NCBI RefSeq assembly: GCF_900114995.1
Contig: NZ_FOUX01000006.1
Location: 620,001 to 684,000, forward strand
Direction: 5' to 3'
Source: Chitinophaga sp. YR627
GTDB lineage: Bacteria > Bacteroidota > Bacteroidia > Chitinophagales > Chitinophagaceae
Length of the DNA: 64,000 nucleotides
Of this stretch, positions 9,444 to 17,988 are shown piece by piece (positions within the stretch are counted from its first letter, which is position 1; every line of letters starts with the position of its first letter). The notes below the pieces were generated by a model. The model ran no database searches. It was not told the DNA's origin and saw only the letters and a list, made by a program, of their open reading frames with translations. Position numbers and translations under genes: made by a program.

Positions 9444-10222
9444 TGATATTCTTACTACTGATAAATCTGTTCCTGCCTGATACGTCCTTCGTGCAGATAC
9501 CCGCCGGAGACTACTGGGTCGGTGCTAAAGGGCATGCCCTTAATCCCGCAAGAGAGGTCCATGTGGATGCCTACGCTATCGGCGCGACAGAAGTCACTAA
9601 TCAGCAGTTTGCAGAATTTGTAGCCGTTACGCATTATTTCACTGATGCGGAGCGGCTGCACAATGCGATGGTCTTCGAGCCAGGACTGAAGGAATTCCGC
9701 TGGCTGGAGGACAGTACTGCCTGCTGGCGGTATCCTAACGGTGTGAGCCGTGGCGGTATTGACGACAAAATGCAACATCCCGTTACCACCATCAGCTACA
9801 ATGACGTTCAAGCCTATTGCGAATGGGCAAAGGTAAGGCTTCCTTCCTTCGAAGAATGGGAGATCGCTTCCCGCGCAGGTGCGAGAACCACCTATTTTTG
9901 GGGTGAAGACAGCCGGAAGATCAGTCGTTATGCCAATATATGGAATGGACATGACCACCTGGAAGCGGACAACTCCGACGGATATATGTATACTGCTCCT
10001 GTCGCCAGTTTCCAACCCAATCGCTGGGGGCTGTATGACATGTATGGAAATGTATTCGAGTTTTGCGAAGGGCATCTCAAAGAGGAGAAAACGGTACATG
10101 CAAGGGGCGGCTCATGGTGGTGTAGTCAGCACTCCTGTCACTATTTTAACTCCGTAGATATTGGAAGGGTGCATAGAAGGGCATCCTTTAGTAATCAGGG
10201 CTTCAGGGTGGTTAGAAAGTGA
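9443..10222 (+). CDS. Formylglycine-generating-enzyme (SUMF1) family protein
   Basis: 259 aa. A short hydrophobic N-terminus (MIFLLLINLFLPDTSF) suggests export; the rest is one FGE/SUMF1 domain starting at FVQIPAGDYWVGA. Typical blocks are visible: ATEVTNQQFAEF, HPVTTISYNDVQAYCEWA, VRLPSFEEWEIASRAG, NRWGLYDMYGNVFEFC, and the end FSNQGFRVVRK. Near the C-terminus ARGGSWWCSQHSC places two cysteines with four residues between them, the spacing of the catalytic pair in aerobic FGE, which many SUMF1-domain relatives lack. True FGEs convert a sulfatase Cys to formylglycine using copper and oxygen. No sulfatase gene is in the window; the neighbouring EptA-like enzyme uses Thr instead. Confidence 0.85.
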   Translation: MIFLLLINLFLPDTSFVQIPAGDYWVGAKGHALNPAREVHVDAYAIGATEVTNQQFAEFVAVTHYFTDAERLHNAMVFEPGLKEFRWLEDSTACWRYPNGVSRGGIDDKMQHPVTTISYNDVQAYCEWAKVRLPSFEEWEIASRAGARTTYFWGEDSRKISRYANIWNGHDHLEADNSDGYMYTAPVASFQPNRWGLYDMYGNVFEFCEGHLKEEKTVHARGGSWWCSQHSCHYFNSVDIGRVHRRASFSNQGFRVVRK

Positions 10223-10304
10223 ACATGCCTGCTACTATTGAATGCCGTTCAGTACCGCTGGGAATGATATTACACCCGCAGCGGGCTTAGCAAAGCATCA
10301 AAAC

Positions 10305-10339
10305 AAAAAACGCCGGAGATCATATCTTCGGCGTTTTTT
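10305..10339. terminator. Rho-independent terminator after FGE-like gene
   Basis: Arms 10305-10320 (AAAAAACGCCGGAGAT) and 10324-10339 are complementary apart from one G-T pair, with a 3-nt loop and A/T runs on both sides. It can act in both directions. It resembles the hairpins of the att-like repeats (CGGAGAT) but is not followed by GTGCCCAG. Confidence 0.8.
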
Positions 10340-10430
10340 GTTTCCAGGGTGCCGTTAACTTCAAGAGGGGGTATATCCAGTGAACGCCATTATTACGTTG
10401 CAAACATGGGCAAGTCTGGGCTCTTGAATT

Positions 10431-10444
10431 TTACCAATTGGTAA
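10431..10444. promoter_or_regulatory. Operator-like palindrome upstream of MFS gene
   Basis: TTACCAATTGGTAA is a perfect 14-bp palindrome about 86 bp before the MFS start. Dyads of this form suit HxlR, MarR or TetR regulators, which commonly control efflux genes. No regulator gene is adjacent on the left; a truncated AraC remnant lies on the right. Inference from symmetry and position. Confidence 0.4.
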
Positions 10445-10529
10445 GAAAATGGGACTGGATTTTCATTTACGACTATTTTATTAGCGGAGAAGGCTATTTT
10501 ATTGGGGAATCCAGGCACAACTTTGCACT

Positions 10530-11798
10530 ATGCAACCGACACCTTCTTTCTCCCGCTACCAGCGCTTCGTCATTTTGGTACTCGCCCTTACCCAATTTAC
10601 TGTGGTACTCGATTTCATGGTTATCTCGCCGCTGGGTGATATCCTCATGAAATCGCTTTCCCTACAGCCGCAGGCCTTTGGTTTTGCGGTATCTGCCTAC
10701 GCCTTTAGCGCAGGTATTTCCGGCCTGCTCACGGCGGGTTTTGCAGATCGTTTCGACCGGAAGAAATTGTTACTGTTTTTTTATATAGGCTTCGTTACCG
10801 GTACGGTATTATGCGGCTTTGCCCATAGTTACGCGCTGCTGGTGGCGGCCCGCATCGTGACAGGTTTGTTTGGAGGCGTGATTGCCTCTGTTTCCATGGC
10901 CATTATCACCGATCTTTTCACGCTACGGCAGCGTGGGCGGGTGATGGGGTATGTGCAAATGGGCTTTGGCGCCAGCCAGGTGCTGGGCATTCCCATTGGA
11001 TTATTCCTGGCCAATGCGCTGGGTTGGGAAGCCGCGTTCTGGATGATCGCGGGGCTGGGCATGATCGTGGCGGCGCTGATAGCACTACGTTTCCGCCCTG
11101 TGACCGCACACCTGGCCGTACAGCAGCACAAACCGGCATTGACCCACTTGTGGCATACGCTTACCAAAGGCCCGTACCGCCTGGGTTTTGCGGCTACGGC
11201 GTTACTATCGATTGGAGGGTTTATGATGATGCCCTTCGGCAGCACCTTTGCTGTGAATAACCTGGGGTTAACCGACAAACAACTGCCGCTGTTGTTCATG
11301 GTATCCGGTGTGAGTTCCCTGTTTATCATGCCACTGGTGGGACGGTTGAGCGACCGGGTTGACAAGTTCCGCATTTTTACCATCGCATCCATCCTGATGG
11401 GTATTACGAGCGTGTGGTACACGAACCTGGGGGTAACGCCGCTATTGCCGGTGATAGGCCTGAACGTGGTGATGATGATGGGCATCATGGGCCGCATGGT
11501 GCCTTCGGCAGCACTCACGAGCGCTATCCCGGCGTTGGAAGACCGGGGTGCGTTCATGAGTGTGAACACCTCGTTGCAGCAGATAGCGGGTGGGGTGGCT
11601 GCGGCCATCGCGGGCTTTATTGTTACCCAACCTGCCAAAGGCCTGCCACTGGACCATTACAGCACGCTGGGATATGTAACGCTGGGTATCTCTCTCCTGA
11701 GCATCTGGCTCATGGTGGGCGTAGACAGACTGGTAAAAAGGAAACCGGTGGTGACGGCGGCGGTGGATGAGGCAGTTATTTTGAGTGAAGGGTATTAA
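10530..11798 (+). CDS. MFS (DHA1-type) drug efflux transporter
   Basis: 422 aa with about 12 hydrophobic helices. The cytoplasmic loop between helices 2 and 3 has the MFS motif A variant GFADRFDRKKLL, and motif B/C-like glycine-rich helices follow (ARIVTGLFGG, GYVQMGFGASQVLGIPIG). A second loop GRLSDRVDKFR after helix 8 marks the half-repeat. The family is proton-coupled export of drugs or metabolites. It is followed 111 bp later by a TetX-like flavoprotein in the same direction, so the pair could give combined export and inactivation. GC is clearly higher than in the eptA-like and following regions, suggesting separate acquisition. Confidence 0.88.
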   Translation: MQPTPSFSRYQRFVILVLALTQFTVVLDFMVISPLGDILMKSLSLQPQAFGFAVSAYAFSAGISGLLTAGFADRFDRKKLLLFFYIGFVTGTVLCGFAHSYALLVAARIVTGLFGGVIASVSMAIITDLFTLRQRGRVMGYVQMGFGASQVLGIPIGLFLANALGWEAAFWMIAGLGMIVAALIALRFRPVTAHLAVQQHKPALTHLWHTLTKGPYRLGFAATALLSIGGFMMMPFGSTFAVNNLGLTDKQLPLLFMVSGVSSLFIMPLVGRLSDRVDKFRIFTIASILMGITSVWYTNLGVTPLLPVIGLNVVMMMGIMGRMVPSAALTSAIPALEDRGAFMSVNTSLQQIAGGVAAAIAGFIVTQPAKGLPLDHYSTLGYVTLGISLLSIWLMVGVDRLVKRKPVVTAAVDEAVILSEGY

Positions 11799-11909
11799 TT
11801 CTTATTTCCGTTTTGCAACTATTCTTATACTATCAAGGGCTATTGGGTTCCTAACGCCTACTCTAATCTTACTGGTGAATACTGAAACACTTACCAAAAC
11901 AAAATACTT

Positions 11910-13085
11910 ATGCTAATAGCAGCAAAAAAAGTGGCCATTATTGGCGGCGGCCCGGGCGGCTTAACGCTGGCCCGCCTGTTACAATTGAAAGGCGTGGATG
12001 TGACCGTATATGAAAGAGATGTCAATGCCGAAGCCCGTGTACAGGGTGCTACGCTGGATCTTCATTTTGAATCGGGTCTGAAAGCCATTAAAGCCATGGG
12101 TCTGCGCGATGCTTTCCTCGCCAACTACCGCCCAGGTGCGGAAAAGGGTAGGGTGATCGATAAATACGGCAAAATCATTTACGACGAACATAATACTGAC
12201 TTCGAGCCGAAGATGAACGTACTGGACCTCGACAGTGAATATGCCCGGCCGGAGATAGATCGCGGACCGCTGCGCGATATTTTGCTGAACTCCCTGCAAC
12301 CCGGCACAGTGGTATGGGATAGCCAGTTTAAAAACATGATACCGGCAGGCGATGGCTGGCAGATCGAATTCAGGAACGGACACACCGCTACTGCCGATAT
12401 CGTGATCGGTGCAGATGGCGGCAATTCCAAAGTGCGACCGTTCGTGACTGACATTCACCCCAGCTACGCGGGCGTGGTGATCGTACAGGGTAATGTGGGC
12501 CATGCTGCTACCACCGTGCCGCAGGCCAGCGAGCTACTCAAAGGTGGAAAAGTATATGTGCATGCCGATGGCAAATATTTGCACATTTCTTCCAAGGGCG
12601 ATGGCAGCATAGATTTTTACTTCGTGGAAGAAAAGCCGGAAGGCTGGTGGAACAACAGTGGGGTGGATTTCTCTGATGGTCGACAGGTGCTGGCCTGGTT
12701 CCTGTCTGAAACGCCGGGCTGGAATGATGTATGGGCGCCCATGTTCGAGAAGGCAGACTCTCCTTATTTATTGCGCCCGCAATATTGTATTCCCTTTGAT
12801 CAAAGCTGGGAAGCCCATGCCAATGTTACGCTGCTGGGTGATGCGGCCCACATCATGCCGCCCTCCGGCGAAGGTGTGAACCTGGCTATGCTGGATGCGC
12901 TGGAACTGAGTGAAAGTCTGACCAGTGAGGAATTTACAGATATTAAGTCGGCCATTGCGGTATATGAAGCGACCATGCAGGAAAGGGGCACGGCTGAGGC
13001 ACGATCTTCCATTGAGATAAGCCAATGGATGCGGGCAGAAGATGCACAGGAGCGGCTGTTGCAACTGTTTAACCACGCTGAATAA
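11910..13085 (+). CDS. TetX-like FAD-dependent monooxygenase
   Basis: 391 aa. N-terminal FAD-binding Rossmann motif VAIIGGGPGGLTLARLLQ followed by the Glu/Arg of VYERD, then QGATLDLH, which matches the GGTLDLH region specific to Tet(X)-type enzymes. Further blocks are EIDRGPLRDILLNSL, DIVIGADGGNSKVRPFVTD and the second FAD motif LLGDAAHIMPPSGEGVNLAMLDALELS. Tet(X) enzymes hydroxylate tetracyclines at C11a with NADPH and oxygen, and such proteins are common in Bacteroidota chromosomes. Whether this one acts on tetracyclines cannot be told from sequence; close relatives also act on other aromatic substrates. Probably one transcript with the MFS gene. Confidence 0.87.
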   Translation: MLIAAKKVAIIGGGPGGLTLARLLQLKGVDVTVYERDVNAEARVQGATLDLHFESGLKAIKAMGLRDAFLANYRPGAEKGRVIDKYGKIIYDEHNTDFEPKMNVLDLDSEYARPEIDRGPLRDILLNSLQPGTVVWDSQFKNMIPAGDGWQIEFRNGHTATADIVIGADGGNSKVRPFVTDIHPSYAGVVIVQGNVGHAATTVPQASELLKGGKVYVHADGKYLHISSKGDGSIDFYFVEEKPEGWWNNSGVDFSDGRQVLAWFLSETPGWNDVWAPMFEKADSPYLLRPQYCIPFDQSWEAHANVTLLGDAAHIMPPSGEGVNLAMLDALELSESLTSEEFTDIKSAIAVYEATMQERGTAEARSSIEISQWMRAEDAQERLLQLFNHAE

Positions 13086-13103
13086 CGGATCTTTTTTGAT
13101 CAG

Positions 13104-13132
13104 TAAATGGTCGGTTTATTCCGGCCATTTAT
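13104..13132. terminator. Terminator after TetX-like gene
   Basis: Arms TAAATGGTCGG (13104-13114) and CCGGCCATTTA (13121-13131) pair with one G-T, around a TTTATT-type loop, about 20 bp after the stop codon. Confidence 0.6.
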
Positions 13133-13226
13133 GTTGTTCTAAAACCAGAGGAAGTCCTGATTTACACCGATATGGGATGAACCCAATTTCATAAGTATAT
13201 TGAGATGAGAACCGCTCAATTATAAG

Positions 13227-13370
13227 CTAATTTGAAAGATTTTTTTTGAACTGATTTGGAGTAAGTCCTGTTTGCTTTTTAAATAGTCTGGAAAAATAAG
13301 GTGGATTTTCAAAGCCCAGGGAGTAGGCTATTTCAGCAATATCTTGCCTCATAGGAATGAAGCAGGACAT
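13227..13370 (-). pseudogene. Truncated AraC-family regulator (C-terminal 47 codons)
   Basis: The minus strand encodes the last helix-turn-helix of an AraC/XylS regulator: DIAEIAYSLGFENPPYFSRLF, then KKQTGLTPNQFKK and a stop at 13227. The matching N-terminal sensor domain and the first HTH are absent. Upstream, frame and similarity stop near 13370, some 70 bp before att-like repeat S2. A full regulator would be 250-300 aa. I read it as a gene cut by an integration or deletion at the cassette border. It may have controlled the MFS/TetX-like pair. Confidence 0.7.
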
Positions 13371-13440
13371 TGCTTAAAAAGAATTTAACAACTTATTGTA
13401 TCAGAACAACTATATGATGACGTTCAGGATGTAAAGAGGT

Positions 13441-13560
13441 CCAGAATAGACCTGGACCATCCTGAAAGGCAAAAGGTCGGAGATTCTCCGACCTTTCCAC
13501 TTCTGTGCCCGGTAGCGGAATGTTCCCAAACCAATTGGTATTGATTGTTAACAAACTGTA
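13441..13560 (+). repeat. att-like composite repeat, copy S2
   Basis: Hairpin arms AAAGGTCGGAG (13472-13482) and CTCCGACCTTT (13486-13496), then GTGCCCGGTAGCGGAA at 13505, then TGTTCCCAAACCAATTGG, then TATTGATTGTTAACAAACTG to 13558. The 30 bp left of the hairpin (CCAGAATAGACCTGGACCAT) align with the left flank of copy S6 and with the 3' end of the recombinase gene. The identical hairpin arms occur at the tRNA-Leu terminator. Confidence 0.7.
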
Positions 13561-13607
13561 TTCCGCTGTATAGTCAAATCAGGCTGTTTTATATTTCCTT
13601 TCTTTTA

Positions 13608-15488
13608 TCATACCATAGCTGCTTCTTCCAACACCGTACTATACACTTTCAATCCTGCTACCCAGGTTTCCACCACCTCGATATTTCGCATATTCATAAA
13701 TGGATTCTTCATCGTCAGTGGATCCTGCGCCAGTACGACAAAGTCCGCAAAGTTCCCAGCTTTCAGCGATCCTGTCCACTGCTCTGCATAACATTGCCAT
13801 GCCGCGTCGTAGGTAATTGCCCTCAGTGCCTGTTCATGCGTGATACATTCTGCTCCATTCAATACGCCTGCTTCGTCATCCGCCTCCATTTTCCTTGTGA
13901 TAGACTGCTCCATCATTCTCAATGGTCCCAACGGACTCACCGAATTATCACTATGCAACGTGATCCGCATACCCTGTTGCAGCGCACTGTTACAGAGATC
14001 CAACATGTTTGATCTCTCCCCAAAGATCGCCTCCTGGAAAGCATATCCCCAGTAACCCACGTGCCCGATCAGGAAACTTGGAGAGACCCCCAGATTTTTC
14101 ATGTCTATCAGGTTTTGCTGTGTAGCTAAGGAGCAATGTTCTATTCTGTGTCGTACCCCTGATGAGGGATCAGGAATAAATTCCTTAAATGCGTCTATCG
14201 CAAATTGAACGGCACGATCGCCATTCGCATGGATCATCACCGGCCATTGTTTAACCTTTACAATCTCCTGCATCAGCTGCCGGAAATCCTTCGGAGGAAT
14301 CAATGGCTTATCATCGTACTTGTCTGCGAAATTGTACACACCATAGTTGTCAGCAGGATTACATAAATATGGGTCGGACTGATACCCTGTCAATCCCTGG
14401 TTAGAACCATCAGTGATTACTTTCACATGACTCTTGTAGATGTCTTTGTATACGGTTGGCGGAACAGGGAAATCCTTTATTTTGCTCAGATCATCCATCG
14501 AATTACATACTTCGGCTGCGCCGATACGAACAGTTCCCTTGTTCACCGCCAGATATGCTTCCAGTATTTCCTGCTGCCCCTTATTCATGCCCGCATCATG
14601 CATGAAGGTGACACCTAGGGAATTAGCAGTGTCAAAGATCTGTTTTAAATAGATGAATGATTTCAGGAAAAAGTCTGCTTTCTGCGATGGCGGAATGGTT
14701 TTCAATGCAGGCGTCATCCCAGCGCTTTCCTGTAACTGCCCCTTTGTTTGCTCTTTGTAGTCATTGAAGGAAGAGTAGGTGTTTAACAGGTCAATATTGT
14801 CCGGGAAATTCCAGATCAACCACAGTGCTTTTGTATTTACGTACAAAGTATGCATAGATGCTGCGATAATGCACACCGGCGCGTCTGTGGTAATGCTGTC
14901 CAGCAGGTCGATATCTATCGTTAATAGCTCTGTATTATTTTTTAATAAAGGCATCAGCGCCGGATCAAGGCCTGAACCCAGGAACCATAACGTAGGATCC
15001 AGGCTGGCTAGTTTTTTAGCCTCTTTAGCAATAGTTTTGCCCAGGGTGTCAATATTGTAATCGGGTTTCAGTATCTGGCCTTCAAATGCATCCAGGTTTG
15101 TCCAGCCCATTAACATAGCTGTAGGAACGAGATGAATGTGTGGTTCAATAAGACCGGGCAGTAAGGTTTGGCCCTCTTCCAGTATCCTGCTGGTATACCC
15201 GGGGTAGGTATCATTCATAAATGCGGCTACTTCCTCTTTGGTGCCTGTCTTTACTACAACGCCTTCTGCAAAGCCAATAGCACCTACAGATTCAACAGCT
15301 CCATTGATCATAGGACGGATAATGCCACCGGTGACCATGAATGGTTGAGTCTGTTCTTCTTTTTTAAATGTCTTTTGTTTTGGGAGCTTTGCGAAATTTT
15401 CAGGAGTGAAGAGCTCATCTTTCAATATTTTCAAAATGGGGTTGCTACAGGCACAATGTGTGCATCCGTGGTGATGATGGTGTTCCAT
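13608..15488 (-). CDS. Amidohydrolase (YtcJ/amidohydrolase-3 type) with His/Cys-rich N-terminus
   Basis: 626 aa. Domain order is a short metal-binding-like start (MEHHHHHGCTHCACSNP), then an amidohydrolase superfamily fold: LLPGLIEPHIHLVPTAM gives the HxH on strand 1, VMIHANGDRAVQ and VRHRIEHCSL supply later histidines, and ITLHSDNSVSPLGP the catalytic Asp. The composite beta-sandwich is visible at the end (GSLKAGNFADFVVLAQDP). Members hydrolyse amide or other C-N bonds in a zinc-dependent way; substrates are mostly unknown. No signal peptide, so cytoplasmic. The five-His stretch plus CTHCAC is not part of the usual family start and could bind an additional metal. It is the only intact gene between repeats S2 and S3. 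Confidence 0.85.
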   Translation of the reverse strand: MEHHHHHGCTHCACSNPILKILKDELFTPENFAKLPKQKTFKKEEQTQPFMVTGGIIRPMINGAVESVGAIGFAEGVVVKTGTKEEVAAFMNDTYPGYTSRILEEGQTLLPGLIEPHIHLVPTAMLMGWTNLDAFEGQILKPDYNIDTLGKTIAKEAKKLASLDPTLWFLGSGLDPALMPLLKNNTELLTIDIDLLDSITTDAPVCIIAASMHTLYVNTKALWLIWNFPDNIDLLNTYSSFNDYKEQTKGQLQESAGMTPALKTIPPSQKADFFLKSFIYLKQIFDTANSLGVTFMHDAGMNKGQQEILEAYLAVNKGTVRIGAAEVCNSMDDLSKIKDFPVPPTVYKDIYKSHVKVITDGSNQGLTGYQSDPYLCNPADNYGVYNFADKYDDKPLIPPKDFRQLMQEIVKVKQWPVMIHANGDRAVQFAIDAFKEFIPDPSSGVRHRIEHCSLATQQNLIDMKNLGVSPSFLIGHVGYWGYAFQEAIFGERSNMLDLCNSALQQGMRITLHSDNSVSPLGPLRMMEQSITRKMEADDEAGVLNGAECITHEQALRAITYDAAWQCYAEQWTGSLKAGNFADFVVLAQDPLTMKNPFMNMRNIEVVETWVAGLKVYSTVLEEAAMV

Positions 15489-15598
15489 ATGATTTGAGGA
15501 TTTGGTTATTCTACTTCAAAAGCACATGGGATATAACACGGGATTAGAATTTTTGTTCACCGGACATTTATTGCCCTTTGTTAAATTGTAGCTATTAC

Positions 15599-15857
15599 GT
15601 GATTGATTTAGAAACTCATCAGGAAAAATTTAGTTCCGAATTTCTCTCCCAAAAAAGAACTACCTCAAATAGTTTTCAAATGGTACGACATATTTAGAGA
15701 TTGTTTTTCAGAAGAGTACAAAAATAGAGCATTACATCAGACTATAGAGTATAGTAATCTTCTCGAGCTGACAGTTAAGGAAACCCAATTACTATATATG
15801 TATAGCAGACATTGGGGCTTGACAAAAATAGAATTCGAAGAAACTCTAAAAACATGA
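15599..15857 (+). pseudogene. Frameshifted gene remnant
   Basis: From a GTG at 15599 the frame reads VIDLETHQEKFSSEFLSQ, reaches a run of six A residues, and after a one-base shift continues as KELPQIVFKWYDIFRDC to a TGA at 15855, with a dense charged and aromatic sequence (ending GLTKIEFEETLKT). Both parts look coding and join naturally across the A run. I do not recognise the family. The rest of 15489-15940 shows nothing. It lies at the 3' side of the amidohydrolase cassette, just before repeat S3. Confidence 0.4.
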
Positions 15858-15940
15858 AAACTGTAGCTGGCACAAAGCTTCAATGGATGCTGTAATTATC
15901 ATCAGTGGATTTGATGGTCTTTAGATATATAAACAAGAGA

Positions 15941-16026
15941 GCCGGAGATATTATCTCCGGCGTTAGCCAGGTGCCCAGTAGTAAATTATTTTCGAACCAA
16001 ATGCTATTCATAATTAATAAACTGTA
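15941..16026 (+). repeat. att-like composite repeat, copy S3
   Basis: Hairpin GCCGGAGAT (15941-15949) with ATCTCCGGC (15953-15961), then GTGCCCAGTAGTAAATT at 15971, then ATTTTCGAACCAAATGC, then TATTCATAATTAATAAACTG. The hairpin stem keeps CGGAGAT but differs in the rest; the core and right flank align with the other copies. Confidence 0.65.
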
Positions 16027-16187
16027 TCAATACAAGATCATGTGAATTAGAGGGCACAGGGTTTTGTGGCAATTATCTTTATTAAGTAAGGTTTAAAGTT
16101 CCTTCTCCTTATTCTTTACCTGTAACTAGTCTTTTTAGGCCAGACATTTCAATATAGACTTCCACATAGGATTTACTCTTCTACCAG

Positions 16188-17054
16188 TTAGCTATATATG
16201 TTTTGCAAAAAATCTTTTAAACTGATCGGATTCCTGCCTAGTAGCTGATTTACATCACTTTTATTGGTATCGAATTCTCCGTTAGCAATCGCCCCACAGA
16301 ACCTTGCGAGGTAAGCTGCATCATCTTCAGAAGCACCTATCTGTATAAGCGTGGCAATATAGGAGCTTACCTCGGGTTGATAATAAGGTATTGTTTTTCC
16401 GGTTATGTCTGATAGTAGATTAGCAATCTCCGCAAAGGAAAAAGCGGTTTCTGCAGCGATGATATATTCTTTGTTTTCATGACCCGGAGTAGTCAGTACA
16501 GCAGCATTCGCTTCAGCCATTTCTGTTATTGGCAAAAAAGGAGTTTTTCCGTCTCCGGCAGGAATGGAAATGCCATTATTTAATATATCCTTTCCAGAAA
16601 GGAAGGGAATCATGTCAGCATACATGGTATTATCCATCAGCGTATAAGGAATAGCTATTTGTTTTAGATAATCAGCTGTGTATGCATGATATTGCACCTC
16701 TTTCCCCATTATACTTTGTTGTAAGTTTTTCATGTCAAAGCTCGTATAGATAATATGGCCAACACCAGTTTCCCTGGCTGCATTGATCGCATTTTTGTGC
16801 TGCTCAAACCTTTTGCTAATGTCTGATGAAGAAGATACAAGTAGCAGCTTATCCACGCCCAGGAACGCACTTTTTAAAGACTCAAAATCGTCATAGTCGC
16901 CAGGTTTTATTTGAAGTCCTTTTGATTTTAATTCTGCCGACCTGGTTTCATCTCTTACCAATGCTGTAATGTCGTTTGGGGCTATGCCCCTGTTTAATAA
17001 TGAATTAATGGTGGCTTTACCTAAATTTCCTGTTGCACCGGTTACTAAAATCAT
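16188..17054 (-). CDS. NmrA/QorB-like NAD(P)-binding oxidoreductase
   Basis: 288 aa from the ATG at 17054; longer in-frame starts exist, but the Rossmann motif MILVTGATGNLGKATINSLL begins exactly here. It is an atypical short-chain dehydrogenase of the NmrA/QorB group: LVRDETRSAEL after strand 2, GDYDDFESLKSAFLGVDKLLLVSS, and YTADYLKQIAIPYTLMDNTMY. QorB-type members reduce quinones with NADPH. Divergently transcribed from an HxlR regulator 114 bp away, the same arrangement as qorB with its HxlR-type repressor in other bacteria, which suggests redox or quinone-responsive control. Confidence 0.85.
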   Translation of the reverse strand: MILVTGATGNLGKATINSLLNRGIAPNDITALVRDETRSAELKSKGLQIKPGDYDDFESLKSAFLGVDKLLLVSSSSDISKRFEQHKNAINAARETGVGHIIYTSFDMKNLQQSIMGKEVQYHAYTADYLKQIAIPYTLMDNTMYADMIPFLSGKDILNNGISIPAGDGKTPFLPITEMAEANAAVLTTPGHENKEYIIAAETAFSFAEIANLLSDITGKTIPYYQPEVSSYIATLIQIGASEDDAAYLARFCGAIANGEFDTNKSDVNQLLGRNPISLKDFLQNIYS

Positions 17055-17167
17055 ATTTTCTGTTTTAAGATTAATTACTTTTGGTATGTAAAGAAACAAA
17101 TAATGATTTTGAAAAGTTGCCCTTGCTCTTGTTAGTAAGACAGAAAGTGGTAACCTAAAAGTAACCA

Positions 17168-17485
17168 ATGGAAAATAAGTTAGACCATGCTGACTGTCCT
17201 ATTACAGAAACGATAGCCATGTTTGGAGGACGGTGGAAGGTGACAATTTTACGTGTGCTTTTCAAAAATACCAGACGTTTTGGTGAAATCCAGGTTAGGA
17301 TACCTTCTATTTCAAAGAAGGTGTTAACCGAACAACTGAGAGAGCTTGAAGCGGATGGCTTAATCAGCAGAAAACAGTACAAGGAGCTTCCACCCCGGGT
17401 AGAGTATGCGCTCACTGATTTTGGAAAAAGCCTATGCCCTTTGTTAATTGATATAGTAGCTTGGAAAAGAAAAAATATTGGATAA
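17168..17485 (+). CDS. HxlR-family transcriptional regulator
   Basis: 105 aa, full length for the family. A single winged helix-turn-helix: CPITETIAMFGGRWKVTILR, FGEIQVRIPSISKKVLTEQLRELEADGLI, then the wing PPRVEYALTDFGKSL. The N-terminal Cys of CPI is the conserved redox-sensing residue of YodB/QorR-like members. The short divergent promoter region before it holds two GTAACC direct copies (around 17148-17164, GGTAACCTAAAAGTAACC), a plausible binding site for control of itself and the quinone oxidoreductase. Confidence 0.88.
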   Translation: MENKLDHADCPITETIAMFGGRWKVTILRVLFKNTRRFGEIQVRIPSISKKVLTEQLRELEADGLISRKQYKELPPRVEYALTDFGKSLCPLLIDIVAWKRKNIG

Positions 17486-17988
17486 TCTAATTAAGTTAAG
17501 ATAAAGCTTTCCCATTGAAGGCGTCACCAAAACTCCTGATCAACGTGATTGTGAAGTAGTATTTTGGATAGATAGGATAATGCTTCCTATGTAATCTCGT
17601 TATTCAAGTGCCTCGACCTGGCAGCTCTTACTTATCGTCTCCAAATGGAATAATCTGGACAGAGGGTTCACAATCTGGTTAACTGGACGGCACCTGCTCA
17701 TATCAAAACTGCATCGGGACAGCTTGCTTACACATCCAGGAGGCGATCTATCAGTCCTACTGGTAGTGTAGCAATTTATAAAGCTAACTTAGTTTACAAA
17801 CTAGATCGAACCAATTTTGAATTGGTTATGAAATACTTACAAAATTTTGCAGAATTAGCTCATAATATTCCACTTTAACAGAAAGTACTTAATAGGTTCT
17901 AATTGTAAACAGGAAATTATTCAATTCCTGGACTAACGTTCCTTAACAAATATGTATTTTTACTACCAAAACGTACCATCTGAAACTA
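17486..17988. other. Intergenic stretch without recognisable gene
   Basis: Both strands carry frequent stops and nothing I can support as coding. A short patch near 17813-17835 (ATCGAACCAATTTTGAATTGG) is an imperfect palindrome. The end of this stretch must contain the promoter of the sensor kinase. Confidence 0.35.

Noticed and set aside
9455..10099. 214-codon minus-strand frame opposite the FGE-like gene
   Set aside because: Shadow frame; the plus strand carries clear FGE motifs over the same stretch.
10305..10345. Hairpin with CGGAGAT similar to the att-like repeats
   Set aside because: It is not followed by GTGCCCAG nor by the shared right flank; it reads GTTTCCAGGGTGCCG. I treat it as an ordinary terminator of the FGE-like gene.
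10829..11638. 269-codon minus-strand frame opposite the MFS gene
   Set aside because: Long only because the region is GC-rich; low-complexity Pro/Thr/Ala composition and no motif, while the plus strand encodes an MFS transporter.
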